From the NCBI GenBank assembly GCA_028023455.1, contig JAQFVV010000014.1, positions 3,845,336 to 3,909,335 of the forward strand: a stretch of 64,000 nucleotides of DNA. The letters are read 5' to 3'. Origin of the DNA: Epiperipatus broadwayi. Taxonomy: Eukaryota > Onychophora > Udeonychophora > Euonychophora > Peripatidae. The notes beneath the pieces were generated by a model. The model searched no databases. It saw nothing but the letters and a program-made list of their open reading frames with translations, and had not been told where the DNA came from. Position numbers and translations under genes: made by a program. Each line of letters starts with the position of its first letter. Within the stretch, counting starts at the first letter, position 1. Below, piece by piece: positions 52,717 to 63,686 of this stretch.

Positions 52717-53788
52717 AATGTAAAATGAAATATTTTATTTTTTATCAAATATTTTTTTAATATGTTTAAATTGAATATTTAAAAGGGTATTTATTTTTTA
52801 CTGTTCTTACTTACATTGTTTTTATAAGTCTATAACTTTATTTGATGTATGTAGAATTTGACTCCTGTCTTAACCTATATTGGTAAGTTCTTGAGAAAAC
52901 AGTTCAATATTTTGCATCACATTTTTATAATTGCATAGCCTTTCATTATGCTACAAAAAGATATAAAATTACCCATTTTACGTATCATTAATGCACAATG
53001 ATTTAAAGGGAATATATTTGCCTTCTTAGATAGATTTGATAAGAAACATAGTTTAAACACTCATTTTTTTCTAGACATTTATAAATGTAAAATTTTATAT
53101 CTCTTATTTTTTATTGTTAGTTCAATTTAGATTGTTTAAATTATATAAAAGAGTGTTAATAATGTTTTTAGGTTTACAAAAGAAAAAAAACCATCATAAA
53201 CATATTTAGTATATTTCATTATTTTTAAAAGTTATCAGTACTTAAAAATAAAATTTTCATACTTAGATAATTCAAAGCTGCAAGTTTGCATAATGATGGA
53301 AAGATTTACAGGTCATTCTTTAATACATTTTTAAAGCATTTATCATTAAATTTTAATAATACAGAGTTTTATTGTAGGCTTATTTACAGAACACTCATGT
53401 GAAACATTTTCAATAATATTTGTAGATTCTAGATAATCTATAAAGCTATATAATTCAATGACATATAATGAAGCTATAGTGTTCTTATTATACAATTTAA
53501 TATTTTTAATTTTATTAATTAATTCAAACGATGAAATAACTAATTTGATACAAATATGAAACTTTAAAATTTATCATAATTAATCTGAGATGTTTTTCAT
53601 CTTTAGGGTATTTGATATTAGCAAACATATGTGGACATATAAAGGTTATTAGTTATGGATGCAACTTTAGTTTTTACTAAAATATTTTTAATAAATTTTA
53701 GATGTTGGCTTTCAATTATCAATTAAATAAAACTCCAGAACATCCATTTTTGTTTTAATTTTATCATTAAATTAATTTTTTTAATTAC
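52717..53788. other. A+T-rich DNA without a recognisable gene
   Basis: Composition returns abruptly to the A+T-rich background after the GC-rich repeat. No coding-like frame is seen. Confidence 0.5.
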
Positions 53789-53818
53789 ATACATTCTTCA
53801 ATTTATGATGGTCCCCAT

Positions 53819-53857
53819 CCCCAGACCGGTTTTGAGCTATGGCTCTCATCAGTGAGG
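53819..53857 (-). ncRNA. Hammerhead motif with one core change, family B left arm
   Basis: Minus strand: CCUCA, CUGAUGA, GAGC-CAUA-GCUC stem II, AAAAC in place of GAAAC, GGUC, UGGGG. The G12-to-A change in the catalytic box should abolish or strongly reduce cleavage. Confidence 0.7.
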
Positions 53858-54038
53858 AGCTAGGACATAAGATTCAAAATATTAACTCAAGCCAAACATT
53901 TATCTAATTCTTAAATATTAAGAAAAAGATCTAAATCTTCAGACACCTACATGTCTTCAAACTCAGCTCTTTAACCAAAGAAATTATATGAGCCTGAACT
54001 AAATTCAGAGTTAATATTTTGAATCTTATGTCCTAGCT

Positions 54039-54077
54039 CCTCACTGATGAGAGCCATAGCTCGAAACCAGTCTGGGG
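54039..54077 (+). ncRNA. Intact hammerhead ribozyme motif, family B
   Basis: CCUCA at 54039-54043, CUGAUGA at 54044-54050, stem II GAGC (54051-54054) pairing GCUC (54059-54062) around a CAUA loop, GAAAC at 54063-54067, a two-base stem III loop, GUC at 54070-54072 and UGGGG at 54073-54077 pairing back to CCUCA, with a further U-A pair. Every conserved catalytic position is present. Predicted cleavage is after 54072. Stem III is only two base pairs, as in the minimal hammerheads of Penelope-like elements and retrozymes, which are thought to work best as dimers. Confidence 0.85.
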
Positions 54078-54403
54078 ATGGGGACCATCATAGATAAAGG
54101 CTTCATGTATTTTTTCTTATAGCATTTATCATAAAAAAATTAAGCTTGTTTAGAGCTAGTGGGGCTTTTTTTTTTTTTGAATTTAGGGGGGATGTTTTTT
54201 TTATAATTTTTTTGGGGTTGGCTTTTTTTAAGCCTACTAATATATGGGATCTCTGAATTTAGTTCAGGCTCATATAGTTTCTTTGGTTAAAGAGCTGAGT
54301 TTGAAGACATGTAGGTGTCTGAAGATTTAGATCTTTTTCTTAATATTTAAGAATTAGATAAATGCTTGGCTTGAGTTAATATTTTGAATCTTATGTCCTA
54401 GCT

Positions 54404-54442
54404 CCTCACTGATGAGAGCCATAGCTCAAAACCGGTCTGGGG
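54404..54442 (+). ncRNA. Hammerhead motif with one core change, family B right copy
   Basis: Same as the 54039 copy, but GAAAC reads AAAAC at 54428-54432. The CUGAUGA box (54409-54415), stem II, GUC triplet and UGGGG are intact. It shares the G-to-A change and the GGUC with the left inverted copy, so those two arms are closer to each other than to the middle one. Confidence 0.7.
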
Positions 54443-54963
54443 ATGGGGACCATCATAGATAAAGGCTTCAAGTATTTTCTCTTATAGCATTTATCATAAA
54501 AAAAAAATTAAGCTTGTTTAGAGCTAGTAGCAGGCTCTTTATATATTATATATTGGTAATACAAGCTCTATAGGTCATGTAATATATGACTGATTTATAC
54601 ATTCTTAAACCGTTATCTCCTTATATATATAGTTTGATCAATTTGAGATAATGCTTAAATTTGAAATCAGAGATTCTTAACTATTTCATCAATAGCTTGT
54701 AAACTGTTGGAATGAAATATATTTTGAGCAGAAACAGTTAATTCCATATTACAATAACTATACATATCATTTAAAATACATACTTTGAACCAGACAATAT
54801 TTAATTAAATATATATATATATCTAGCTTTTTCAAACGAATTGACAATATAAAATAAATCATGCAGATAATTCCATTCATTTAAAAGCCTTAAATATTTG
54901 AAGGTTTTTAAGTATTCTTTAATATCGTTGACTTCTGTCTTTTATTGTTTTATTAAATCATTT

Positions 54964-55117
54964 TCACTGTGGTAAAACTCCCTATAAATTAGCACTACTG
55001 AGTGCAAGTCAGAGTAATCAATGGATGTAGGAAGATTTAGGCATAAACCTTCTATATTGAGAGTTTTGCCTCTGTGTAAACGGTTTGTGTAAGCATAAAG
55101 AATCGCGATTATGTGAT
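54964..55117. mobile_element. Short decayed family A element (no ribozyme core)
   Basis: GTAAAACTCC..GAGAGTTTTGCC inverted ends, the AGAGTAATCAATGGATG block and an outer right segment ending GATTATGTGATAATC match family A. The ribozyme region has been lost. The word AATCATTT occurs on both sides (54956-54963, 55118-55125) and may be a worn target-site duplication. Confidence 0.55.
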
Positions 55118-55271
55118 AATCATTTAAGATAGTAGATTTGATTTTAAATATATTAGGTATAAGTTTTAGACAATGATTTATTTAATTTTCATTTCAGCAT
55201 TTAAAAATTACAAAGCTCTTGCATTTCATGAAAAAATATAATCTGCATTTTGTCTATATAAACTTTTAAGT

Positions 55272-55742
55272 CAATAAATATCACATGATCACCATTTCTT
55301 TTGCTTTCTTATAACTGTTGTTAAAACAGGCAAAACTCACTATATGTATTGCCTCTCACAGCAAGCTAGAGTAATCAATAGATGCCAGAAAGGCTTGTGC
55401 ATAAAATCCCCATCTAGAGCCTACTCATCCAATATTCCCAGACTAGTTTCTGGCTTGTGGCTTTCATAAACGAGGAGCTTTGGATCCGAGAGAACTGCAC
55501 CTAGATCTTAGGATTTAATGAAACCCTCTAGCAGTCACCTTTTATCTCCACTTAACTACAAAACTATGAGTCTTAAATTAAAAACACCATAATATTTTCA
55601 ATCCAAGCTCATTAGCCTATATAGTCATTACTCTATATAGTGATTACCCTATATAGTGATTACTCTAGCTTGCTGTGTGTGGCAATATGTATAGTGAATT
55701 ATAAGCAAGCATAAGATATGGTGATCATGTGATGTTTATTGG
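55272..55742. mobile_element. Hammerhead-derived foldback element, family A copy with both outer ends
   Basis: Begins AATAAATATCACATGATCACC and ends GGTGATCATGTGATGTTTATT, so here both outer segments are present as inverted repeats. The left arm includes a decayed ribozyme core (about 55436-55475 minus, where the CUGAUGA box is disrupted). The right arm is largely deleted and replaced by three short repeats of the type CTATATAGTGATTAC near 55630-55665. I could not find a convincing long target-site duplication. Confidence 0.7.
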
Positions 55743-56242
55743 TTTATTTTACTTTTACTATTAAACCATTGTTCTATATCATATTTTGATAATCTTTACA
55801 TTATTTATTACAAATATAAGTTTAAAATCAAACACATTGTAAAGAATAAAATTTGAACTTTGCAAAATAAAAAAATAAAGTACCAAACTGAATATATAAT
55901 GGTGACCAATGGCTCTTTTCATACTGGATTGTAATCTTGATTCATAAAATTTTTTGAACAAAATATTTTTTAGTTGAATTCCATTTTAAAATAGAAATGA
56001 ATTTTAGCTGAGACATTATAAAAAATTGTTTTAAATTAAAAATTACTCTTATTATTATTAAAATTTCGCCAAAAAATTATTCATAGGCATTTACAAAGCA
56101 AATCTTTTTTGCTATTAAGAACAATTTTGTTTTATCAAAACTACAGTTTTTATGACTTGTCTTCTTAAAAAAAAATATTTCAAATAAAATCTAATTGTAA
56201 TTACATATTTTTTGGTTTAAATATTTTACAAATATATTAAAT

Positions 56243-56408
56243 CATCATCATCATTAACAATCATTATCAATCCACTATAGGATGAAGGTCTTTCCAAGTT
56301 CAATCCACCTTTTCCCATCTTTAGCTTCTCTTCTCCACATCACCCCTGCACACTTTCTTATTTAATCCATCTCACATGTGATCTCTTTCTGGGTCTTTTA
56401 CAATCTCT
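56243..56408 (-). mobile_element. 5'-truncated RTE-like LINE copy with 13 bp target-site duplication
   Basis: About 165 bp matching the 3' untranslated end of the LINE at 21270, including the CATCATCATC tail and the blocks AGGATGAAG, CTTTCCAAGTTCAATCCA and TCTTCTCCACATCACCCC. It is flanked by the exact direct repeat AAATATATTAAAT at 56230-56242 and 56409-56421. This is a typical 5'-truncated target-primed insertion. The duplication length matches that of the hammerhead foldbacks. Confidence 0.85.
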
Positions 56409-57923
56409 AAATATATTAAATAGATAAGCTTAAATATATAAATAAATTTTTGAAAATTATATTCTTTTTGAAATATTAAAGCAAGGAACAAAGCTCAGAA
56501 AAACATGAGGCCAAATAATCTAAAAGTCAGTGATAATACAACTAGTCAGGGCACTATTGGCTTTCTGTAAATTATGATAATTTTCATTGACATCTTCAGC
56601 TTTTTTTAACTATTAATTTTATCCAATTTCTATCATGTAAAAAAGTGAATGACTTAGTATATTATAAATAGCTGGAAAATAGCAAAGTCAAACTTAGCAG
56701 TGTTATCATAACACTCCAAAATACCTCAAAATTAGTGATAATATTGTGATTGGCTGAAAACAGATTAAATGTGCTAAAACCATCATAGAAATAAATATAA
56801 ACAGAGTCAAAAATTATCTAGACACAATGCAAATTATATTTTGTCAAGAAATTCAATAAATGTCATGTTTTTCCTAAATACTGAAATATGATTTTGAAAT
56901 CCAATATATTGTGGAGTACTGTGGTGATACTACTATGTTTAAGCATTAAATGAGTCAATTTCAGCTATCTTTAGCTCTATTTTGCAGGTTTTATATTCAT
57001 TTGATAGTAAAAATTAAAAATAAAGAAATTATTAATATATTTAGTTTTTAAAATATCTGAAGATTTTAATAAACAGCATAGAAAAAAGCCTAGAAGGTTG
57101 CTGACTGATAGATTCTTTGATCTTGAGTACATTTGCAAACTCCTCTTTGACTGTTGTTAGCAATGAGCAGAAAAATGTATAATTTTATAGATTACTGAAA
57201 TATTTATGATTATTTTTACAAAATCTATGAATAATAATTGTCAAAAAAATATTCACATTTATATTTAGATTTTTTTGAAACATATTTCATTTTTAAAAAT
57301 ATAAGTTAAGAAATTTGAAGTAGTAATAAAAAGGAAACTGATTATTACACTCTGTCAAATACCATAGTACAGAACTTTTGTAATATTTTTATAATTATAA
57401 ATGCAATTTTAAATCTTAAAATGATTTTTTATAACTTTATGATGACTTTAAATTTTTATTCATGTCTTAAAAAATGAAATTCATTAAATAAAGATTTCAT
57501 TAATTTACTTTTTTTAAAAATAATACTACAACAATTAGTCAATATGAAGAGAACAATTGTTTTTATTACATGTTTATTTTACCTTTTTTATATTGGAAAA
57601 ATTCAAATAAGATTTTTTTAGGATGTTTCTTGTTTATAGACTTATATTTCTAATAAATCAAATACAATTTATTGACTCATAATATTGAATAAAATTTTTA
57701 ATACTAAAGCAAAATGTTAAACTATTAACTCAAATTATTACTGGGGGAAAAGTGGGCAAATGTTGAAATGCAAATTGGTTAAATTAGTATTTCAAATTTC
57801 AAATCACATATTTAAAATAAATCTATCATTTTACAAGATTTAATAGAACAATATAAGAAACAAATCAAAACAATTAAAGAATATTTATATATCAACATTT
57901 AATACTCTAAAATGAATAAAATT

Positions 57924-58132
57924 CTCAGAGGCAAAACTCTCAATACAACAGCATCACTCGATTTTGGATAACTAGGCCCTAGATAGGGATTTTATGCACA
58001 ACTTCCTGCATCCATCGATTATTCTGGCTTGCACTGAGTGGTGCTACTCTAAGAGAATTTTGTCTCTGTCAAAACAGCTTGCGAATAAAAAAGAATGGTG
58101 ATTGTGTAATGTTTAGTGATTTAATGAATAAA
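57924..58132. mobile_element. Short family A element with 13 bp target-site duplication
   Basis: GGCAAAACTCTC..GAGAATTTTGTCTCTG ends, the AGGGATTTTATGCACA block and an outer right segment GATTGTGTAATGTTTAGTG identify family A. An exact AATGAATAAAATT repeat flanks it at 57911-57923 and 58133-58145. The ribozyme region is absent, having been deleted between the arms. The longer end lies to the right. Confidence 0.8.
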
Positions 58133-58448
58133 ATTATTAGTATAATTTCAATTTATATTGTCAATTAGATTTGAACACAGTAAAAATAATAAAAGTAATA
58201 AAGGTGATAAAAAGTTAATTTTTTAATTTAATTATAGATATTCAAATAATTATGGTGATAATTATATTAAACTAACAATTTAAAAAATAAATTTCATGCA
58301 AAAATACATATTACTACATGGTTCAAATTATGAAGGAATTATAATATAGAATTGCTTCTATTCAAAATATATTTTATTTAAACAATAACAAAAATGATCA
58401 CTCATAAAAGTACACAATCATAAAATTTAAACATCTCAAAATTGATCA

Positions 58449-58451
<3 letters not shown>

Positions 58452-58515
<64 letters not shown>
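58452..58515. repeat. (TA)n microsatellite
   Basis: An uninterrupted alternating TA run of about 64 bp. No gene is associated. Confidence 0.95.
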
Positions 58516-58518
<3 letters not shown>

Positions 58519-59347
58519 AGATAAAGGTTTAAAAATGTGTTTAATTTAAAAAAGAATATAATGATAAAATTGAAACACAAATGGATAGACTGTGTTTTAT
58601 TTAATTGCCAGTTAAAAGCCAATACATAAAATTTATTAATAATATTTTAAAGAAAGCTAAAATTTTGTCCACAACTAACAATGTGTAAAATAATATATCT
58701 CTTTCTACCTCTGTTTGTGCATGTATGTTTGCAAATATCAAGCTCCACAAAGATGGAAATGTTTTAGATTAATGATAGAGTTTGGAGTTTCATGTTGGCA
58801 TAAAACTGCTAAATACATTGGTGTAATACATGGTATATAGTAGCACATCTTTTGAATTTATTGATAAAATTAAAATATTAAATGGATAACAATGCTTCTG
58901 GAGTTCATTAGATGTCACTGAAATACATAGATCTATAGATCATGCAGAATTTATAAATATCAGTGAGAATTCTTTACATTTAATTTTTGTATATAAAATC
59001 AAAATAAACCTTATTGTGTATTTATTAAAAAGTATGTGATAATATTATTGCTATCTTTAATGACAAATTCTAAAAACATGACCAAAGGATGACCTTTATG
59101 TCTCTCTCCCCATGGATTCATAAATTGTAACTTGGTATTAAATAATTACAAACTATTATTTTAAGAAGCATAATTTTAAAAATATTTAAATATATGCTTA
59201 ATTTGTTTCCATGTTTATGTTTGTGATCCTAAAAATATTTTAATGCTTTTTTAAAATATAATTTAAATAATTTAAACAATCTAAATTGGATTATCAATAA
59301 ACAACAAAGGAGATGTATACAATTTTTAGACTTACAAATATGTAAAT

Positions 59348-59520
59348 GAAACCAGTTGGTCTGGAGATGAGAGTGTTCTGGATAGAGATTTTAAATATTT
59401 TCTCATACCGCACTTATTAATTAAGAGCTTGTTTGAGCTATTGGTATACTCTCTATATTGCATTTTTGTAACTACAAGCTTATTAAAAGTAATGTCATGT
59501 TATATATGATTTACTTTTTT
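59348..59520 (+). mobile_element. Truncated family B hammerhead element
   Basis: Starts at GAAACCAG (59348), contains GUC and UGGAGAUG of the second half of the ribozyme, then follows the 3' segment of family B (TATTTTCTCATA, AAGCTTGTTTGAGCT-like, GTAACTACAAGCTTATT, GTCATGTTATATATGATTT). It lacks the CUGAUGA box. It is a useful second example of the family B 3' end. Confidence 0.65.
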
Positions 59521-59757
59521 AATTATTATTACTTATTATGAAATTATTGTTTAAATTATAAGTTTTTTTTGTCAAACCTATCCAAAATTGAGGAAATATT
59601 CACTTTAAATCATATATATCAGTTTTTGTAATTACTAACCAAAGTTTTGTCCTTTTGAAATTTTCATATATAATCTTTTTCTATAACGTAATTACTAACA
59701 CTAAGTAAATTCTTTTTTTTTTTTAATGTTTTTGTTTTTTGAGGAAGTTTACTGATA

Positions 59758-60094
59758 TGTAACAGTATATATAATATGCCGTTACATTAATTTAAAATTA
59801 GAATAAAAACTTTTTTAAGTTCGTAAATAAAAAACTAAAAGCTAAAATTAAAAAGTGTTGTTCAATGTATGTATATATATTCGCACAGATGCAAAACTTT
59901 AAAAGTATTTCTTTTTTAAAATAAAAAACTAAAAGCTAAAATTGAATACTTTTAAAGTTTTGCATCTGTGCAAATATATATACATACATTGAACAACTCT
60001 TTTTAATTTTAGCTTTTAGTTTTTTATTTGTGAACTTAAAAAAGTTTTTATTCTAATTTTAAATTAATGTAACGGCATATTATATACAGTTACA
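59758..60094. mobile_element. 337 bp foldback element, TGTAAC ends
   Basis: Left arm 59758-59909 and right arm about 59945-60094 are near-perfect reverse complements, meeting around a T-rich loop. The word AACTAAAAGCTAAAATT appears three times (twice direct, once inverted), showing an internal rearrangement. Ends read TGTAAC and GTTACA. The eight bases outside (TACTGATA and CAGTGATA) agree at six positions, which would fit an old 8 bp duplication as made by hAT-type transposases. There is no hammerhead core and no coding capacity. Confidence 0.7.
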
Positions 60095-60102
60095 CAGTGA
60101 TA

Positions 60103-62776
60103 TACAAAATATATAGTTTTGAAATTTTTTTAATATTATAATGAAAAACTATGCAATTATGAAAGTGATAAAATGTAAAATATCAAAGTATTTTCTCAAA
60201 AAACTTATAATAGTAGGATATAATAGAATAACATTCTACATATATAAGTTTATTATTACATTATAACATCAGTATATGTAAGAATAATAAAAAATGAATA
60301 ATAATCAATTTAAATTTATTAAAATATTTGATGAAAAATACCTAAATCTCTTAAATTTATTATAAAAGTCTTCTTAGATTAATGTTGTTTTTTTTTTTTC
60401 AATATAAAAATAAAATATTTTTTCTTTTACTAAAGATGCCTTTAAGAGAAACTGTGTATCACATAGCCATATTTTTGATTTTTTAATTAAAATCTCCATA
60501 AAATTATTGTTAACCTTAAATTAAACATGCATCCTTTGCTATTAGTTAGATTTTTATGAACATGACTAAGCAGAAAATTGATGATCCACACTGTTAAATT
60601 GCTATGTGAAAAAAGGAAGTAGAGGAAGATGTCTCATTTCAAAATTTGGTGTTAGTTTTTCTCAAACAACTGCTATTTTTGCTGAATTTCAGTTGTTGCT
60701 AAACACAAAAACTGCCATCTTAGATTATTATATTTTTATAATTATTATATAGTGAAATAAAGAATTGAATTATTTTATTGCTCAAGAATTCATAAAAAAA
60801 TTCATGTGCCAGACGTGATGGGATCTCATAAGAAATTCGAATAACAGTGTTTTGATAGAGTTAGGTGTCAATATTTGGACTTTAAGATCCAGAATTTGCT
60901 ACTTTTCCAGCTTGTCATTTTATATAGACCACTCATGGTGCATCACATATAATGATAAATATAAATGATTTTTTAAAAATAATGTAATTATTAATGATCA
61001 AATAAAGATGGCAAAAATATTTTTTTAAGTAATGATATCATATATGTAAAAGAAATAAAAACCAACAAGAACGATTAAGGAATCATATTTAATTAGGAAA
61101 TCCCAAGATGCAATTAATGTTAAACAAACTAGTTTTCCGATTAGTTACGTCTGGTCGTTAAAGTGATTTTTAAGTTTGTAATGAGTCCATGTTTTACAGA
61201 ATATACATTGCAAATAAGAACACATTAGTGTTGAAAGCGCTTGGCAATTATTTTAATTGTATATATTAATAATATTATCTCTGCTTGCTAAATAACAATA
61301 GAAGTGTTGGTTTTTATTAATTTATAATTTGTAGCAGAAGAAATTTTTATTTTATATATATGTAAAAGAATAATTTAAAAATAATTGCATTAATAACTAT
61401 AGGTCATAAATTGTAGTCATAGCCATCTATCATAACCTTGAACCACACATATATATTTATGTGTAACACCACGCAAAAAGATAAAATATAGTTTTTAGAT
61501 AATTTTTATAATTGAACGTTTTAAAGAATAAAAAAATATCTTTTTTACAAATAAACACTAATTCAATACATATAACTGTTACCTCTTTATCTGTATACTT
61601 ATAACTTAAAATAAATATTAAATGTTTTAACATTTATTTAAAATTACAAAAATAAACACTAAGCAATTTTTATTGCTCTTCCTTGTACTCTACAAAGTAA
61701 ATAACTATATACTGAAGTACATATATTGTATAAGCACACATACACATTGTGTGCATATCTTCTTTTAAAGATATTTTTACTCTTTTTATAATTCAAAAAT
61801 ATTAAATAAAAGAATAATTATTTCAATCTATTAAAAAATTAAACAAAATAGCATTATAATGGTGTTTATATTGAAATACTATTTGAGGCAGAAACAAAAC
61901 AGTTAAAAAAAATCTTTCTGATGAGATCAATTATAAACTTTAATAAATTTGATACGAGGATGTTGCTGAGTGAATCATTTTGCTATCAACATCTTTAAAT
62001 CAAAGTGTTAAAATAAAATAGAAACATTCCAGGTGTCTTGTTGGAATGGACAACATGGAGCCATCATAACCAAGGCTCCGTGCTGGTTAAGTGATTGCAA
62101 AGTTCATTCCAAAAAGTAAAATATATAGATTAAACGTGGCTCCTTACTAGGCTTCAACTTTGAAGCTCAAAATCATACAACTTTTTCATGGAGGGAGGTA
62201 ACTCCTTTTTATTGCTATATAATGGTAGATCGTACATTCAATGGCAGATAGAATATTGTCTGTATCTTTGTAGACGTACCGCTTCTTACATTGAGGGTGT
62301 ATAGCCTATAATAGCTTTTATGAAGGTCTCTCAAGTGACTTTCTCTTATTAAACTGAATAACAAAAAAAAATAATTCATAATTTGTCTAAGATGTTTGTG
62401 GTTGGAACTAATTTATGTTTCTGCTCATACACTAATAACAGCTATTATATTATTTCTTTTATGGTGTAAACAAAACAAGCCACACACACAATTCTTTTTT
62501 TTTTTTCGAATAATGTTCTGTGATGATTCTATTTGATATAAATTTTAAAACATATAATCTGTCTATATACGATAAAAATATGTAAGCACGCACATACTTG
62601 TTGATCTAAATAAAAGGTAAGACAGTTTTTAACAGCACACTTGCCCGGTGTGCTTTAGTGCTCTAATAAAAGTGATAGAAACTGGAGTTCAAGGCCCATG
62701 AATCATGTTCTAGTTTTCACTTTCGGTGCTCAAAATTTCTTTATAAAAATTGTATTTCTTATAATGCATTTTTCAC
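60103..62776. other. A+T-rich DNA without a recognisable gene
   Basis: No coding-like frame was found. Patches of more mixed composition at 60780-60940 and 62030-62330 show neither long frames nor similarity to the repeat families above. Confidence 0.45.
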
Positions 62777-62951
62777 AATACTTTATTTCAATAAACATCA
62801 CATGACCACCACTTCTTATGCTTGTATATAACTGTTTTAAAACAGGGAAAACTCACTATATGTATAGCCACATACAACAAGCTAGAGTAATCAATGGATG
62901 TCAGAAGGCTTGTGCATAAAATCCCCCATCTAGTGCCTACTCATCCAATAT

Positions 62952-62991
62952 CCCCAGACTAGTTTCTGGCTTGTGGCCATTGTCAGTGAGG
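62952..62991 (-). ncRNA. Mutated hammerhead motif, composite element left arm
   Basis: CCUCA, CUGACAA, GGC/GCC stem II, GAAAC, AGUC and UGGGG in order on the minus strand. The first box carries the same two substitutions (CUGACAA) seen at 25283 and 37801. Confidence 0.55.
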
Positions 62992-63646
62992 AGCCTTGGA
63001 TTTGAGAGCACTATCTTAGGATCTAATGCAACCCTCCATCAGCCACCTTTTATCTCCATTTAACTACAAAACTATGAGTCTTAAACTGAAAACACTTAAT
63101 ATTTTCAATCCAAGCCCATTAGCTTATACAGTCATATGGGTCTGATCTCAGTTCAGTACCCATACATTTTAGTGTCTTTGGTTCTTTAATAATCATAGCC
63201 ACCACTATCCTATTAGTCCACAAGCCAGAAACTAGTCTGGGGATATTGGATGAGTAGGCCCTAGATGGGGATTTTATGCACTAGCTTTCTGGCATCCATT
63301 GATTACTCTAGCTTGCTGTGTGTCACAATACATATAGTGAGTTTTGCCTATTTTAACAACAATTATACACAAACATAAGTGGTGGTCATGTGATGTTTAT
63401 TGGCTTAAAACCAATCCTGCCTAATAGGATAGTGGTGGCTATGACTATTAAAGAACTAAAGACACCAAAATGTATGGATAGTGAACTGAGTTCTGACCCA
63501 TATAACTATATAAGCTAATGGGCTTGGATTGAAAACATTAAGGCATTTTCAGTTGAAGACTCATAGTAAAGTGGAGATAAAAGGTGGTTGCTGGAGGGTT
63601 GCATTAGATCCTAAGATCTAGGTGCAGTGCTCTCAGATCCAAGGCT

Positions 63647-63686
63647 CCTCATTGATGAAGGCCACAAGCTAGAAACTAGTTTGGGG
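63647..63686 (+). ncRNA. Hammerhead motif with one core change, composite element right arm
   Basis: CCUCA at 63647-63651, UUGAUGA at 63652-63658 (C3 changed to U), a weakened stem II GGC/GCU, GAAAC at 63672-63676, GUU triplet and UGGGG at 63682-63686. The C3 change is expected to impair catalysis because C3 pairs with G8. Confidence 0.55.

Larger units (their letters stand above)
53799..54596. mobile_element. Hammerhead-bearing foldback/tandem element, family B
   Basis: Order: an inverted ribozyme core (53819-53857), an arm (about 53865-54005), a plus-strand core (54039-54077) with a 3' segment to about 54150, a low-quality centre, the inverse of the first arm (about 54250-54380), then a second plus-strand core (54404-54442) and its longer 3' segment. 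The two plus-strand cores are 365 bp apart in direct orientation. A 10 bp direct repeat, ATACATTCTT, lies at 53789-53798 and 54597-54606 and may be the target-site duplication. As in family A, one end is longer than the other. No protein is encoded. Confidence 0.8.

Noticed and set aside
52566-52748. Pro/Arg/Gly-rich minus-strand frame in the GC-rich array
   Set aside because: It arises from C/G homopolymers in a tandem repeat of doubtful sequence quality.
59758-60094. Foldback considered as a fourth ribozyme family
   Set aside because: Neither CUGAUGA nor GAAAC in compatible order on either strand; treated as a separate DNA-transposon-like foldback.
61918-61924. CUGAUGA on the plus strand as a hammerhead candidate
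   Set aside because: The following sequence cannot form stem II and reads UAAAC, not GAAAC, at a wrong distance.
62625-62720. Possible tRNA-like or SINE-like patch (GAGTTCAAGGCCC)
   Set aside because: The second box matches the pol III B box poorly and there is no tail or flanking duplication.
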